A stretch of 64,000 nt of DNA from JBBTCJ01 sp038043285 (GCA_038043285.1 JBBTCJ010000007.1:22955-86954), one strand, 5' to 3'; counted from the stretch's first letter, positions 32,121-41,095 are shown. Program-made: numbers and translations. Notes: generated by a model from the letters alone, not told the origin.

Positions 32121-33167
32121 TCACCCGCCTCGGGCGACAGCCGCCAGCCCGCGAATCGCCCGGTCGATCATGGCGGTGGAGACATCCAGATGCGTGACCG
32201 CACGAATCCGTTGCGGACCCGTGGCCATCATCCACACGCCCTGCGAACGAAGCCGATCGCAGAACTCCTTCCCGGTCCCCAGCGAGGCTTCCACGTCAAA
32301 ATACAGAATGTTCGTCTCGACGGCCGCAAGGTCGATCGACAACTTCGCGATTCCCGCGATTCCCTCCGCCAATCGCCTCGCGTTCGCGTGGTCCTCGCCC
32401 AAACGCTCGACGTGATGCTCCAGCGCGTACAACGCCCCGGCGGCGATGATCCCCACCTGACGCATCGCACCGCCGAACATCTTGCGGAAGCGATGCACCC
32501 GCCGGATCGTCTCCTTCGTGCTCGCTACCGCCGACCCCACCGGCGCGCCGAGTCCCTTGGAGAAGCAGATCGAAACCGTGTCGAAGTACCGCGCGTAGTC
32601 CGTCGGCTTGTGCCCCTTGGCGACGCAGGCGTTCAGCAACCTCGCGCCGTCCAGGTGCATCCGCAGTCCGAACTCGTCCGCCGCGCGGCGAATACCCACG
32701 ATCTTCTCGATGGGCCAGCAGGTTCCTCCGCCGCGGTTGTGCGTGTTCTCCACCACCACCAGCGACGACCGCGGAAAGTGCGAGTCCGGAGGTCGAACCG
32801 CCCCGCGGACCGCCGCTTCGTCAAACAACCCGCGCTCGCCCGGCAGCAGTCGAAGCGAACATCCCGAAATCGCCGCCGGCGCCCCGCCTTCATAGTGATA
32901 GATGTGACTATCCGCGTGGGCGATGATCTCGTCGCCCGGCTGGGTCTGCGAACGGATGGCCGTCTGATTGGCCATCGACCCTGAGGGAACGTAGATCGCC
33001 GCTTCCTTGCCCAGCAGCTCGGCCACGCGCTCCTGAAGTCGGATCACCGTCGGATCGTCGCCGAAGACGTCGTCGCCGACCTCGGCCTCGGCCATCGCCT
33101 TGCGCATTCCCGGCGTCGGCCTGGTCACCGTGTCGCTGCGAAGATCAACCGTTTGGTCCACGGACAT
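32121..33167 (-). CDS. ltaE: low-specificity L-threonine aldolase
   Basis: A 348-residue PLP enzyme of fold type I that cleaves L-threonine/L-allo-threonine to glycine and acetaldehyde. It starts with VDLRSDTVTRPTPGMRKAM and VGDDVFGDDPT, contains SGSMANQTA, ENTHNRGGG and HLDGARLLNA, and the PLP lysine lies in CFSKGLGAPVGS. The ATG at 33167 is preferred, as the longer frame to 33218 adds a non-homologous stretch. It has its own promoter and is not part of the adjacent operon. Confidence 0.93.
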   Translation of the reverse strand: MSVDQTVDLRSDTVTRPTPGMRKAMAEAEVGDDVFGDDPTVIRLQERVAELLGKEAAIYVPSGSMANQTAIRSQTQPGDEIIAHADSHIYHYEGGAPAAISGCSLRLLPGERGLFDEAAVRGAVRPPDSHFPRSSLVVVENTHNRGGGTCWPIEKIVGIRRAADEFGLRMHLDGARLLNACVAKGHKPTDYARYFDTVSICFSKGLGAPVGSAVASTKETIRRVHRFRKMFGGAMRQVGIIAAGALYALEHHVERLGEDHANARRLAEGIAGIAKLSIDLAAVETNILYFDVEASLGTGKEFCDRLRSQGVWMMATGPQRIRAVTHLDVSTAMIDRAIRGLAAVARGG

Positions 33168-33229
33168 CCCCCATTCCCCCTTGCCTTGCCGATCGCTCGG
33201 CGAACCGCAAAACCGCACGCAGGTTAGTC

Positions 33230-33257
33230 ACTATAGCACCCCCGTGCCGATCGACAA
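33230..33257 (-). promoter_or_regulatory. sigma-70 promoter of the threonine aldolase gene
   Basis: Minus strand: TTGTCG (33257-33252), a 16-nt spacer, TATAGT (33235-33230). The start would lie about 55 nt before the ATG. Confidence 0.5.
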
Positions 33258-33287
33258 CGAACGCCAGACTTCTCAAACTGAGCAGTT

Positions 33288-33818
33288 TTAGGCTGCTTTC
33301 AAGTACTCCCTGAGCTTGGCGCGGAGTCTTCGATGTCCGGTTCTTCCGAGCAGTTTCCGCAGTTGATCGCGTTGCACGTCGTCGCGCAGGGCGCTGAGGC
33401 GTTGGCTCATGGTCGGCAAGTGCACTTCCACGTTCGCCTTCCTGGCTTGTGCACCGACGGCGCCCATGCCGTGGTGGGTCAGCAGCAGATGGGCCAGGCC
33501 GCACAGGTGGAGGTGTCTCTGGATCGCATCCTTGCTCAGCACCTGGTCATCGTCCAGCCCCAAGTGGCCCCGCAGATCCTTGAACAGAACCTCAATCGCC
33601 CAACGCTTTTCGTATACCGACACGATCTCTCGCCCCGCCCAACTCGTTTCATTCGTGGCGAAGGCGACCCTCGTCTTCCACAGCGATCCTGGTCGTTTCG
33701 AGATCACCAGTCGAACGTCGCCGATGTGTGCCAATCGTCCATCGACGGCGGCGATGCGCAGCTTCGCCCGCCCGCGAGCGCGGGGCATGCGCACGTTGTG
33801 TCCGGCATACCGAAGCAA
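33288..33818 (-). pseudogene. truncated IS4-type DDE transposase
   Basis: The 176-residue frame is the C-terminal part of a DDE transposase; the Y-R-E-K signature of IS4-related enzymes is visible as YEKRWAIEVLFKDLRGHLGL. In the same frame a stop lies about 25 nt upstream of the listed start, and the first two acidic catalytic blocks are absent, so the gene is truncated. No flanking inverted repeats were identified. It opens a 1-kb patch of gene fragments. Confidence 0.75.
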
Positions 33819-33963
33819 TCCCGGCCCCAGGTCGGCGATTTTCTACGATACGCCCCACGTCCGGGTGAGCGTTCGGTTGCCCGTCGTAATGATACTTGAA
33901 AGTCCGTGTCCGCTTAACGAACCCCGTCTTCGCGCCGTGGCGAGGGCGTAGCATGATGGGGGC

Positions 33964-34140
33964 ATGAGAAGGACGCGCATTGCAGTCGAGGATTGGCGTA
34001 GGGTTTTGGCAGAGCAACGGGCCGGCGGATTGTCGGTGGCGGCGTTCTGCCGGGAGAGTCAAGTTCCGCAGGCGTCGTTTTATTTTTGGCGCAAGTTGCG
34101 GGATGACGCGACGCCATTGCCGGGGCTGAGCTCTGGGCGC
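33964..34140 (+). pseudogene. IS66 TnpA-like fragment
   Basis: The first ~58 residues (IAVEDWRRVLAEQRAGGLSV, AAFCRESQVPQASFYFWRK) match the HTH accessory protein TnpA of IS66 elements. The rest of that protein and the TnpB/TnpC genes are missing, and the sequence runs into an unrelated fragment, so this is an insertion-sequence remnant. Confidence 0.65.
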
Positions 34141-34141
34141 C

Positions 34142-34290
34142 GTGGACACAAAGCGGGGGCGGCGCCGACTGGGAACTGCTCCCGACCAGCAGGCGCTCGT
34201 CTTCGACCGGTTCTATCACATGGACAAGGCCCGTTCGCGCGAAGCCGGCGGCGGGGGGCTGGGCCTGTCGATCGCCAGCTTCGCCAACCA
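34142..34290 (+). pseudogene. histidine-kinase ATPase fragment
   Basis: The frame encodes FDRFYHMDKARSREAGGG followed by GLGLSIA, the F- and G2-box region of a sensor histidine kinase HATPase domain, with no kinase body in front and unrelated sequence behind. It is a gene remnant abutting the IS66 fragment in a different frame. Confidence 0.65.
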
Positions 34291-34376
34291 CCCGCCGATC
34301 GAGTCGTTCGACCTGCTGGAACGTCGCGGCCCTTCCCGCCTCCCCATGCTCCCAGATTCCACGCTCATTCCGATCT

Positions 34377-35333
34377 TCACGCTGGCGGCGCCGGGCACTT
34401 GCGAATGTAGTCGAGCAGGTCGGAGAGCTTCGCGGTAGCTAGGGCGACGCAACTGTCCGCTCCGCCGTAGTAGATGCGGACCGTGCCGCTGGCCCTGTCC
34501 AGGATCCAGCCGCAGGGAAACACGACGCCGTTGACGTCACCCTGGCGTTCGTAGGGCATCTCGGGGGCGAAGACCCATTCATCGCTGCGGCGCAGGACCC
34601 GACGAGGATCCTCCAAGTCGAGTAGCGCCAGTCCCAGCCGATACAGACACCCCGCCGCAGTCATCCGCACACCGTGGTAGAGCAGCAACCAGCCGTCCGC
34701 GGTCTCGAGCGGGGGCGTGCTCAGGCCGATCTTATTGGCGTCCCACCAGGCGCCGCGCCGGGCGTGCAGCAGGACGTGATGGTCGCCCCAGTGGGTCATG
34801 TCCGGCGAGAAGGAAAGCCAGATGTGGGCGCCGGAGCTGCCCGCAGAAACCGGGCGATGAATCATCGCGTAGCGGTTGCCGATGCGGCGCGGAAAGATGG
34901 CCGCGTCCTTGTCCTCCGGCGGCATGACCGGGCCCAGCCGGGAAAAGGATGCGAAGTCTTTCGTCCGGGCCAAAGAGACCATCGGTCCGCTGGGTGAGTA
35001 GGCGGTATACGCGATGATCCACTCGTCGCGCTCCTCGACCCAGGTCAGGCGCGGATCTTCGACACCCCAGATTTCTTCGGGGCTGCCCGGGTCGGGCGCG
35101 AAGCTCGGCTGCGGATCGATCCGCCAATTCGTGATGCCGTCCCGGCTGCGGGCGACGGTCAGGTGCGAATGGCCGCGGCGGTCCTCGACGCGCACGAGCA
35201 GAACCGTTTCTTCGCCCACCTGACAGGCACCCGCGTTGAACACCGTATGGGCCGGGTAGGGCCAGTCGCGCGCGCTAAGGATGGGGTTCTCGGGGTAGCG
35301 CTGGAACAGTTCCTCATACCGTTTGTCCGACAT
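34377..35333 (-). CDS. GH130-type glycosidase / mannoside phosphorylase
   Basis: A 318-residue five-bladed beta-propeller protein of the GH130 (former DUF377) family. Signs are NPILSARDWPYPAHTVFNAG, RDGITNW, GVEDPRLTWVEE (the EDPR motif), and late HGVRMTAAGCLYRLGLAL and YYGGADSCVALA. GH130 enzymes phosphorolyse or hydrolyse beta-mannosides. Its start overlaps the end of the glycosyltransferase gene by 20 bp, so the two are coupled. It uses a GAAAGGAA ribosome site. The 3' end abuts a region of gene fragments. Confidence 0.85.
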   Translation of the reverse strand: MSDKRYEELFQRYPENPILSARDWPYPAHTVFNAGACQVGEETVLLVRVEDRRGHSHLTVARSRDGITNWRIDPQPSFAPDPGSPEEIWGVEDPRLTWVEERDEWIIAYTAYSPSGPMVSLARTKDFASFSRLGPVMPPEDKDAAIFPRRIGNRYAMIHRPVSAGSSGAHIWLSFSPDMTHWGDHHVLLHARRGAWWDANKIGLSTPPLETADGWLLLYHGVRMTAAGCLYRLGLALLDLEDPRRVLRRSDEWVFAPEMPYERQGDVNGVVFPCGWILDRASGTVRIYYGGADSCVALATAKLSDLLDYIRKCPAPPA

Positions 35334-37647
35334 GGATTCCTTTCGAGGTCGTGCGCGACGAGTCGGTGGGCGTGCTCGAACAAGCGGGCAACAGACTGGT
35401 CTGCGCGGCCATGCGCATTTCCGCCACGGCCAGCAGGTAGGACAGGGTCGATTCGGCGCCCTGGTTGGCATTTACCTGGTCCGGGCACAAGCCGTCATGA
35501 CATCCGCCCGTACGGACGTCGCAGAGGGGCAGCCCCAGGTCGTTGCGACCCAGGAACCACTCGAAGGCCCGCTCGGCCTCGCGGTGCCAACGGAGGTCAG
35601 CGGTGATTCGTTGGGTCGTCAGACAGGCAGAGACGGAGACGTAGGCCTCGATCGGCTGCTGATCGAAGCGGGCGCGGGCCATGCCGCGCGTGTAAAAGCC
35701 GTTGGATCCCACGGACACGAAGTGCCCGGCTTCCGCTGTTTGCAGGGCGACCAGCCATTCGAGGGTGAGCAGGCCGATCTCGGTAAATTCGCTCTGACCG
35801 GTCGCCTCGCCGGCGACGAGCAGCGCCTGGGGCAGACATGCGTTGGCATAGGTGAGCGAATCCTCAAACCAGATCCAGCCGTCGCGCTGCGACTCGCGAA
35901 AGCGGGAGACCAGGCGCTGGGCCAGTTGCTGTGCGATCTGTTCGGCTGCGCGATCGCCGGCGAGCCAGCGCAAGTAGTCGCGAATTCCGAGCAGCGTGTA
36001 GGCCCAGGCGCGGGGCGACTTGAGCTCCAGGACGGCGGGCAGGGCCGCGTTGAACAGGTCCACAGCCATGCCACGTAATCCGTGGCGGCTCGTGCGCCCC
36101 ACGAGGTTCCCCAGGGCCCATAGGGCGCGCCCATGGGAGTCGTCCGATCCGATGTCTTCGGTCCAGTGGCGCGGGTCGTACGCCAGGAAATTCCTGAAAC
36201 GCCGAGTGGCGGGGTTGAAGGCATACGCGACGAAGGCGAGGTAGCGCGTGGTCAAGTCCTCGATTTCATCGGCGGGGAGTTCGCCGAGCTCATCGAGGTG
36301 GGTCATCAGCACGAGGGCCCGGGCGTTGTCGTCCGTCGTATATCCCTCGTGATAATTGGGCACGGCAAACGTCGCGTGCTGAAGAATGCCGGTTCCATCG
36401 GTCAAGCGCTTCAGGTGTTGCAAGCGTGTCTCGGGCAGTACGTCGCTCGAACGGGGTTGCGGCGCGTAAGCGCGCGTAAGGCAAGGCCGCTCGGCGCGCT
36501 GCTCGCGGACGCGTGCGAAGGACTCCAGATACGCGCGGGCGACGTTGGGCCAGGTCATATCGCGACCGAACAGGTAGGCGCGCTTGCGCATGGTGTTTCG
36601 TTCCGCATCGTTTTCGAGGAGCCGATTCACGGCTTCGGCGGTCGCGCCCGGATCGTTGAAGGGCACCAGCACGCCGCGCCCGTCGGCCAGCAGCTCCTGG
36701 GCATACCAGTAGGGCGTGGAGACAACGGCCTTGCCGGCGCCGACCGCCCAGGCGAGCGTACCCGAGGTGATCTGGGCTTCCTGCGGATAGGGCGAGACGT
36801 AGACATCGGCTGCCTCGAGAAACTCCGTCAACTCCTGTTGTTCCACGAATCGATTGTGGAAGACGACATGCTCCCCGACGCCGAGGTCGCGGGCGAGGCG
36901 GCGGAGGCTCATGCGGTACATCTCTCCCTGCTGACGCAGGACGTGGGGATGCGTGACGCCCACGATGAGGTAGATCACACCCGGATGTCGAGCGATGATG
37001 GCCGGCAGTGCGCGAATGACGCTCTCCAGGCCCTTGCCCGGCCCGAGCAGGCCAAATGTCATGAGCACGAACTTGCCCGAGACATCGAACTGCTCTTTGT
37101 GAAAGCTCGGATCGACAAAAGCGAAGTCGGGAATGCCGTGCGGGATGAAGTCGATTTTCTCGGCTGGAATCCCGTACACTTGGCGCAGGAATTCCGCGCC
37201 GCGGCGACTCATCACGACCACGCGGTCGGAGAGTCGCCCTATGTGCTCGAGCACCTTGCGCTGCTCGGGTGTCGGTTCCCGCAAGACGGTGTGCAGCGTG
37301 GTCACCACGCGGACCCGCAATTCGGCTAGGACGGTCAGCACATGACTTCCCGCCGGGCCGCCAAAAATCCCATACTCGTGTTGCAGGTTCACGAGATCGA
37401 CTCGGTTGTTGAGAAACTGCGCCGCACGGGAATAGCCGGCCAAATCGTTCTGCTCGACGGTGAAGCGGACGGGCGGCGGGTATTCGTAGCGCTCGGAGCG
37501 ATCGTTCATCGCCACCGCTAGACATTCGATCGAGCGGTCGGTCAGCGCGGCACACAGGTCGGTCGTAAACGTGGCAATACCGCACTGCCGCGGCAGATAG
37601 TTGCCTACGAAGGCGATGCGGCGGAATCCATTGGTGTGCTTCTCCAT
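35314..37647 (-). CDS. GT4 glycosyltransferase fused to an (alpha/alpha)-type glycosidase-like domain
   Basis: A 777-residue two-domain protein. Residues about 8-405 are a GT-B glycosyltransferase of family 4: RRIAFVGNYLPRQCGIATFT at the start, LQHEYGIFGG, IPHGIPD, GLLGPGKGLESVIRALP and the nucleotide-sugar region PYPQEAQITSGTLAWAVG. The remaining 350 residues, rich in Trp and paired helices (TTDDNARALVL, SHGRALWALG, AWAYTLLGIRDYLRWL, WIWFEDSLTYANACLPQALL), resemble the helical toroid of glycan-processing enzymes. It is followed by a GH130 gene, suggesting a mannan or mannoside synthesis-and-recycling pair. The ATG at 37647 has GGAAAG upstream. Confidence 0.85.
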   Translation of the reverse strand: MEKHTNGFRRIAFVGNYLPRQCGIATFTTDLCAALTDRSIECLAVAMNDRSERYEYPPPVRFTVEQNDLAGYSRAAQFLNNRVDLVNLQHEYGIFGGPAGSHVLTVLAELRVRVVTTLHTVLREPTPEQRKVLEHIGRLSDRVVVMSRRGAEFLRQVYGIPAEKIDFIPHGIPDFAFVDPSFHKEQFDVSGKFVLMTFGLLGPGKGLESVIRALPAIIARHPGVIYLIVGVTHPHVLRQQGEMYRMSLRRLARDLGVGEHVVFHNRFVEQQELTEFLEAADVYVSPYPQEAQITSGTLAWAVGAGKAVVSTPYWYAQELLADGRGVLVPFNDPGATAEAVNRLLENDAERNTMRKRAYLFGRDMTWPNVARAYLESFARVREQRAERPCLTRAYAPQPRSSDVLPETRLQHLKRLTDGTGILQHATFAVPNYHEGYTTDDNARALVLMTHLDELGELPADEIEDLTTRYLAFVAYAFNPATRRFRNFLAYDPRHWTEDIGSDDSHGRALWALGNLVGRTSRHGLRGMAVDLFNAALPAVLELKSPRAWAYTLLGIRDYLRWLAGDRAAEQIAQQLAQRLVSRFRESQRDGWIWFEDSLTYANACLPQALLVAGEATGQSEFTEIGLLTLEWLVALQTAEAGHFVSVGSNGFYTRGMARARFDQQPIEAYVSVSACLTTQRITADLRWHREAERAFEWFLGRNDLGLPLCDVRTGGCHDGLCPDQVNANQGAESTLSYLLAVAEMRMAAQTSLLPACSSTPTDSSRTTSKGIHVGQTV

Positions 37648-37745
37648 GTGGTCTTTCCTGCGAGGATGCAATGCCAATACCAACTGGTTCCTGTCAACCG
37701 ACATTTCCCATTTGACTCGTTCCCCCGAGACGCTCGCGGGACGAA

Positions 37746-37787
37746 CCGAGTATTGTTCTATGCTACTCGGACCGACCTCTGCTTCAA
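37746..37787 (-). promoter_or_regulatory. promoter and inverted-repeat operator of the GT4-GH130 operon
   Basis: Minus strand: TTGAAG (37787-37782), 16-nt spacer, TAGCAT (37765-37760). A perfect 7-bp inverted repeat CCGAGTA (37746-37752) / TACTCGG (37764-37770) with 11-bp spacing overlaps the -10 and start site and is a candidate operator. Confidence 0.5.
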
Positions 37788-37827
37788 AACCCTGCTCCAC
37801 GAGGTATGAGTCAGCGACTTATCGACC

Positions 37828-37857
37828 TTGCCGCACGCACAACCGGGGACGTACAAT
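37828..37857 (+). promoter_or_regulatory. sigma-70-like promoter of the exosortase gene
   Basis: TTGCCG (37828-37833), an 18-nt spacer and TACAAT (37852-37857) would start transcription about 55 nt before the ATG at 37919. It is divergent from the GT4 promoter. Confidence 0.45.
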
Positions 37858-37918
37858 CAACGATTCGCTCCGGGCACGCGGTGCACGGGCAGGCGTCGGT
37901 TCGGATTTCGGGCAGAAG

Positions 37919-38548
37919 ATGAATCAGCCGCAGGAACATCGCACCAACCCGTCGAAAACGGGCGGAACGTCCGCCAATCGCCGTCCTCCCGCGGGGTGGA
38001 TGGCCACCCACGGACGCGATCTGAAGTTCCTGGTCATCTTCGGTCTGGTGATGGGCGCCTACTTCGCGGCGACGACCACAGAGCCGATCGGCGGCGATCC
38101 CGCACAGCAAAGCGGGTTCTTTCCCTGGTACCTCAGACAGACGACCACCGCGGCCGTCAAAGTGCTTCACTTCTTCGGCTACGACAACGTCAGCGTCGGC
38201 GGCGACAAGGGCAACGACCTGATCGGGCCGAAGGGAAACATCAGCGTCTCGCGCGGCTGCGACGCCGTCGCCCCGACGGTCCTGTTCCTCGCGGCCGTCC
38301 TCGCTTCCCCCGCGCGGCGGCTGTCGAAACTGCGCGCCGTGATCGGCGGCACGCTGATTCTGATGACCGTCAACCTGCTTCGCATCATCTCGTTGTACCT
38401 CACCGCCGTGCATTGGCCGAGGGCCTTTGACGTGATGCACTTGGACGTCTGGCAGGCGATCTTCATCTTCCTGGCGATTCTTCTGTGGGCGTTGTGGGCG
38501 TCCCAGGCCGCCCGCCCCCGCGCGAGGCCAAGCAGTGCCCCGGTCTAG
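37919..38548 (+). CDS. exosortase/archaeosortase family protein
   Basis: A 209-residue polytopic membrane protein carrying the exosortase catalytic triad in order: Cys in SVSRGCDAVAPT, Arg in NLLRIISLY and His in FDVMHLDVWQAIF. Exosortases cleave and anchor proteins bearing PEP-CTERM-like C-terminal signals. I chose the ATG at 37919 because the longer frame adds about 100 residues of unrelated sequence that overlaps the promoter and the divergent gene. It is followed by an overlapping membrane protein gene (partner). No sorting-signal substrate was noticed nearby. The subtype cannot be assigned confidently. Confidence 0.85.
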   Translation: MNQPQEHRTNPSKTGGTSANRRPPAGWMATHGRDLKFLVIFGLVMGAYFAATTTEPIGGDPAQQSGFFPWYLRQTTTAAVKVLHFFGYDNVSVGGDKGNDLIGPKGNISVSRGCDAVAPTVLFLAAVLASPARRLSKLRAVIGGTLILMTVNLLRIISLYLTAVHWPRAFDVMHLDVWQAIFIFLAILLWALWASQAARPRARPSSAPV

Positions 38549-39305
38549 CCGATGGTTCCGATGGCTCGCGTTCGTTTTCGGCGCCGATCCGGTCGCCGGT
38601 GATCCGCACAGGCCGGCCGCCGTCGTTCGCTTCACCCTGATTGCCGTTCTGGTGTACAGCGTCCTCATCTCCTCCACGTCTTTCCAGCGACGGCATGGCG
38701 CGTTCTATCGCGCCTTCGGCAACCTGAGTTTCGCCAGCTTCGGTGGAACCGGCAGCGTATCGTTCTTCGACGCCGCTTCGCCCACGCTGCGGAATGACGT
38801 CCGCGACGAGATTCGCCAATGGCAAGCCAACCCGCGCTTGGAGATACCGGGCGCGCTCCAACTGCCTCGACAGGAGGGCGAGAAGGATACGCTGGTCATG
38901 CTCGGCAACAGCCGGACGCCGACGAGTCTCGGTTTTCTACGAACCTCGCACCGGCTGATGGCCTACACGCCGACGGTGCTGATGCTGGCCCTGGTCGTGG
39001 CCACGCCGGGTTCGGTCCGACGCCGCCTCGGGATCCTGCTGGTCAGCGCCGTCGCCCTTCATGTTGCGATCTTCGTCAAACTTGCGGTGTTCATTAGTCA
39101 CGGCCAGTTCGCGAACGCGGGCAAGAAATACCACCTCTTCGATCCCAGCCCGTTTTGGCTGGACTTGCTCAGGCGGGCAAACGAGATCCTCTGCATCGAT
39201 CCGACCTTCAATTACATTTTCCCCATCGGGTTGTGGGTGCTGGCAGCGGCAATCGTCGGAATGGCTGCCTCGATCATCCGCGATAGATCAACATCACGCG
39301 CGTAG
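38535..39305 (+). CDS. exosortase-associated membrane protein
   Basis: A 256-residue protein that starts with a GTG overlapping the exosortase stop by 14 bp, so translation is probably coupled. It has about four transmembrane helices (VRFTLIAVLVYSVLISS, LMAYTPTVLMLALVVAT, ILLVSAVALHVAIFVKLAVF, IFPIGLWVLAAAIVGMAASI) and a periplasmic loop of about 90 residues after the first. It is not recognisable by motif. Its invariable-looking coupling with the exosortase suggests a dedicated partner (substrate or regulator). Confidence 0.65.
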   Translation: MPRSSRWFRWLAFVFGADPVAGDPHRPAAVVRFTLIAVLVYSVLISSTSFQRRHGAFYRAFGNLSFASFGGTGSVSFFDAASPTLRNDVRDEIRQWQANPRLEIPGALQLPRQEGEKDTLVMLGNSRTPTSLGFLRTSHRLMAYTPTVLMLALVVATPGSVRRRLGILLVSAVALHVAIFVKLAVFISHGQFANAGKKYHLFDPSPFWLDLLRRANEILCIDPTFNYIFPIGLWVLAAAIVGMAASIIRDRSTSRA

Positions 39306-39430
39306 AATCAGGCAGGTTGTCAGTTGGATCCAAGTCGATGGTGGTTAGGGTGAAGTCCGCACAGGCTACCGCTCAAGAGGAGCGACACAATCGCCCTCGG
39401 GGTGTTTCGCCGGCTGCAGCAACGATGTAC

Positions 39431-39514
39431 TGCGGATGAGAGGAATCGAACCTCCACGGGTGTAACCCCACAGGTACCTGAAACCTGCGCGTCTGCCAAT
39501 TCCGCCACATCCGC
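39431..39514 (-). tRNA. tRNA-Leu (CAG)
   Basis: Minus strand: acceptor stem GCGGATG/CATCCGC, D-arm with AATTGGCAGACGCGC, anticodon loop TTCAGGT in the stem CAGGT/ACCTG (anticodon CAG), a variable arm near TGTGGGGTTACACCCGT, and T-arm GGAGGTTCGATTCCTC. The discriminator base is A; CCA is not encoded. Confidence 0.95.
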
Positions 39515-39565
39515 CCGGATACCGTCAGCCACGCCGAAAATGCACGGCGCGGACCGAAGAGCCAT

Positions 39566-39593
39566 ACAGTATCCGCCGGATGTCTGTTGTCAA
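39566..39593 (-). promoter_or_regulatory. sigma-70 promoter of tRNA-Leu
   Basis: Minus strand: TTGACA (39593-39588), 16-nt spacer, TACTGT (39571-39566). A perfect -35 about 50 nt upstream of the tRNA. Confidence 0.6.
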
Positions 39594-39671
39594 CGGTAGA
39601 CCCTCCGATCGCTACGACACACGCGCAGTCCAGAATTGCGGCGACGGCGTCGGGAAATACGCGCCGGGGCC

Positions 39672-39769
39672 GATCCGGACCGCGACAGAATGGAGCGGTC
39701 CAGCGCCGACCGCTGGTTATCACTCGCAGTTCTGAACACAGGTCCCAGCCTCGCCTGAACGGTCACGGC
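39672..39769. repeat. dispersed intergenic repeat, family B copy 3
   Basis: About 98 bp similar to 45495-45591 in the same orientation: both contain CCGCGACAG, ATGGAGCGG, a CCGACCGCT/CTGACCGCT core, ATCACTCGC and CCAGCC before a CACGG end. It fills most of the 400-bp gap between the tRNA and the aminotransferase, which otherwise holds nothing I can identify. Confidence 0.7.
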
Positions 39770-39916
39770 CCCGTGATGGCCTGTACGCGACGAAGCTCCT
39801 TGCACGATCGCAAGTTGTCGGCGACCATCCGGTGGGCGATGGACCGCGCGAGCCCGGGGCGAGGAAGCTCTCAACGCGGCGCGCATCCTGGGAACAAATC
39901 GTACGGAGAGTCGCGG

Positions 39917-41095
39917 ATGAAACTTTCTCGGCGCGTGCTGGAACTGGCGGAATCGGCCACCCTCGCCGTCACCGCCAAGGCGGCGCGGCTCAAGGCGGAG
40001 GGCGTCGACGTGGTTAGCTTCGGCGCCGGCGAACCCGACTTCGACACGCCGCTCGCGATCCGCCAAGCCGCCGTTGGCGCCCTGGACGCCGGGCAAACGC
40101 GATATCCCAAGCCCGCTTCGGGAATCCCCGTCGCGCGACAGGCCGTTTGCGCCAAGCTCATGCGCGACAGCCATCTGCACTACGTCCCCGACCAGGTCAT
40201 CATCACCTCCGGCGGGAAGGAGGCTGCCTTCCTCGCCATTCATGCGTTGATCGAACCAGGCGACGAAGTGGTCATCCCCGCGCCCTACTGGGTCAGTTAT
40301 CCGGAGATCGTCCGACTCGCCGGCGGTACGCCCGTTCACGTCGCGGGTAGGGAGGAACGTGATTTCAAACTGACCTCCGACCTGCTGCGAATGTCGTTGA
40401 CCGCGAAAACCAGGATGTTCATCCTCAACTCGCCATCGAACCCCAGCGGCGTGACCTATCATCCCGACGAAATTCGCGCCCTGGCGTCCGTGCTGCAAGA
40501 GCATGACCTCATCGTGTTCGCCGACGAAATCTACGACCGCCTCATCTACGACGGGCAGCAGACGTTCAGTTATGCGGCGGCCGGAGCGAAGGCGTTTGCC
40601 CAGACCATCACCGCCAACAGCGCCTCCAAAACCTATGCCATGCCCGGATGGCGACTGGGGTACGCCGCCGGACCCAAGCCGATCATCGACGCCATGGCCA
40701 AGATTCAGTCCCAGTCCACCAGCGGGGCGGCCACCTTCGCCCAGGTCGCTTACGCCGAGGCGCTATCGGGCGACCAGGCCCCGGTCGAAGCCATGCGCGT
40801 CGAGTTCCAGCGACGAGCGAATTACATGTGGGACCGTCTCGGAAAGATGCCCGGCGTGAAGTGCCCCCGACCCAGCGGCGCGTTCTACTGCTTCCCCAAC
40901 GTCGCCGCAGCCTACAGTCGCCTGGGCGTACACGGCTCGATCGAGTTCGCTGATCGCTTGCTCGAGAAGGCTCGCGTCGCGGTCGTCCCCGGCGAGGCCT
41001 TCGGCATGGACGCGCACATCCGCCTTTCCTTCGCCGTCGGAATGGAGCAGATCACCAAAGGGCTCGACCGCATCGAGGCCTTCCTCAAAGGGTAG
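39917..41095 (+). CDS. aspartate-type aminotransferase (class I)
   Basis: A 392-residue PLP-dependent fold-type I enzyme. Family segments include FGAGEPDFDTP, the N-terminal KASGIPVAR-like loop (KPASGIPVARQ), NSPSNPSGVTY, the DEIYDRLIYDG strand and the PLP lysine in NSASKTYAMPGWRLGY, plus the C-terminal RLSFAV arginine. It would transaminate aspartate or a related amino acid. The ATG at 39917 has GGAGAG before it; the ORF is open to 39587 but only adds repeat-derived sequence. It starts a possible operon with the two following genes (7-bp gap). Confidence 0.92.
   Translation: MKLSRRVLELAESATLAVTAKAARLKAEGVDVVSFGAGEPDFDTPLAIRQAAVGALDAGQTRYPKPASGIPVARQAVCAKLMRDSHLHYVPDQVIITSGGKEAAFLAIHALIEPGDEVVIPAPYWVSYPEIVRLAGGTPVHVAGREERDFKLTSDLLRMSLTAKTRMFILNSPSNPSGVTYHPDEIRALASVLQEHDLIVFADEIYDRLIYDGQQTFSYAAAGAKAFAQTITANSASKTYAMPGWRLGYAAGPKPIIDAMAKIQSQSTSGAATFAQVAYAEALSGDQAPVEAMRVEFQRRANYMWDRLGKMPGVKCPRPSGAFYCFPNVAAAYSRLGVHGSIEFADRLLEKARVAVVPGEAFGMDAHIRLSFAVGMEQITKGLDRIEAFLKG

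Noticed and set aside
37601..37918. N-terminal extension of the exosortase
   Set aside because: It covers the promoters of the divergent GT4 gene and has no similarity to exosortases.
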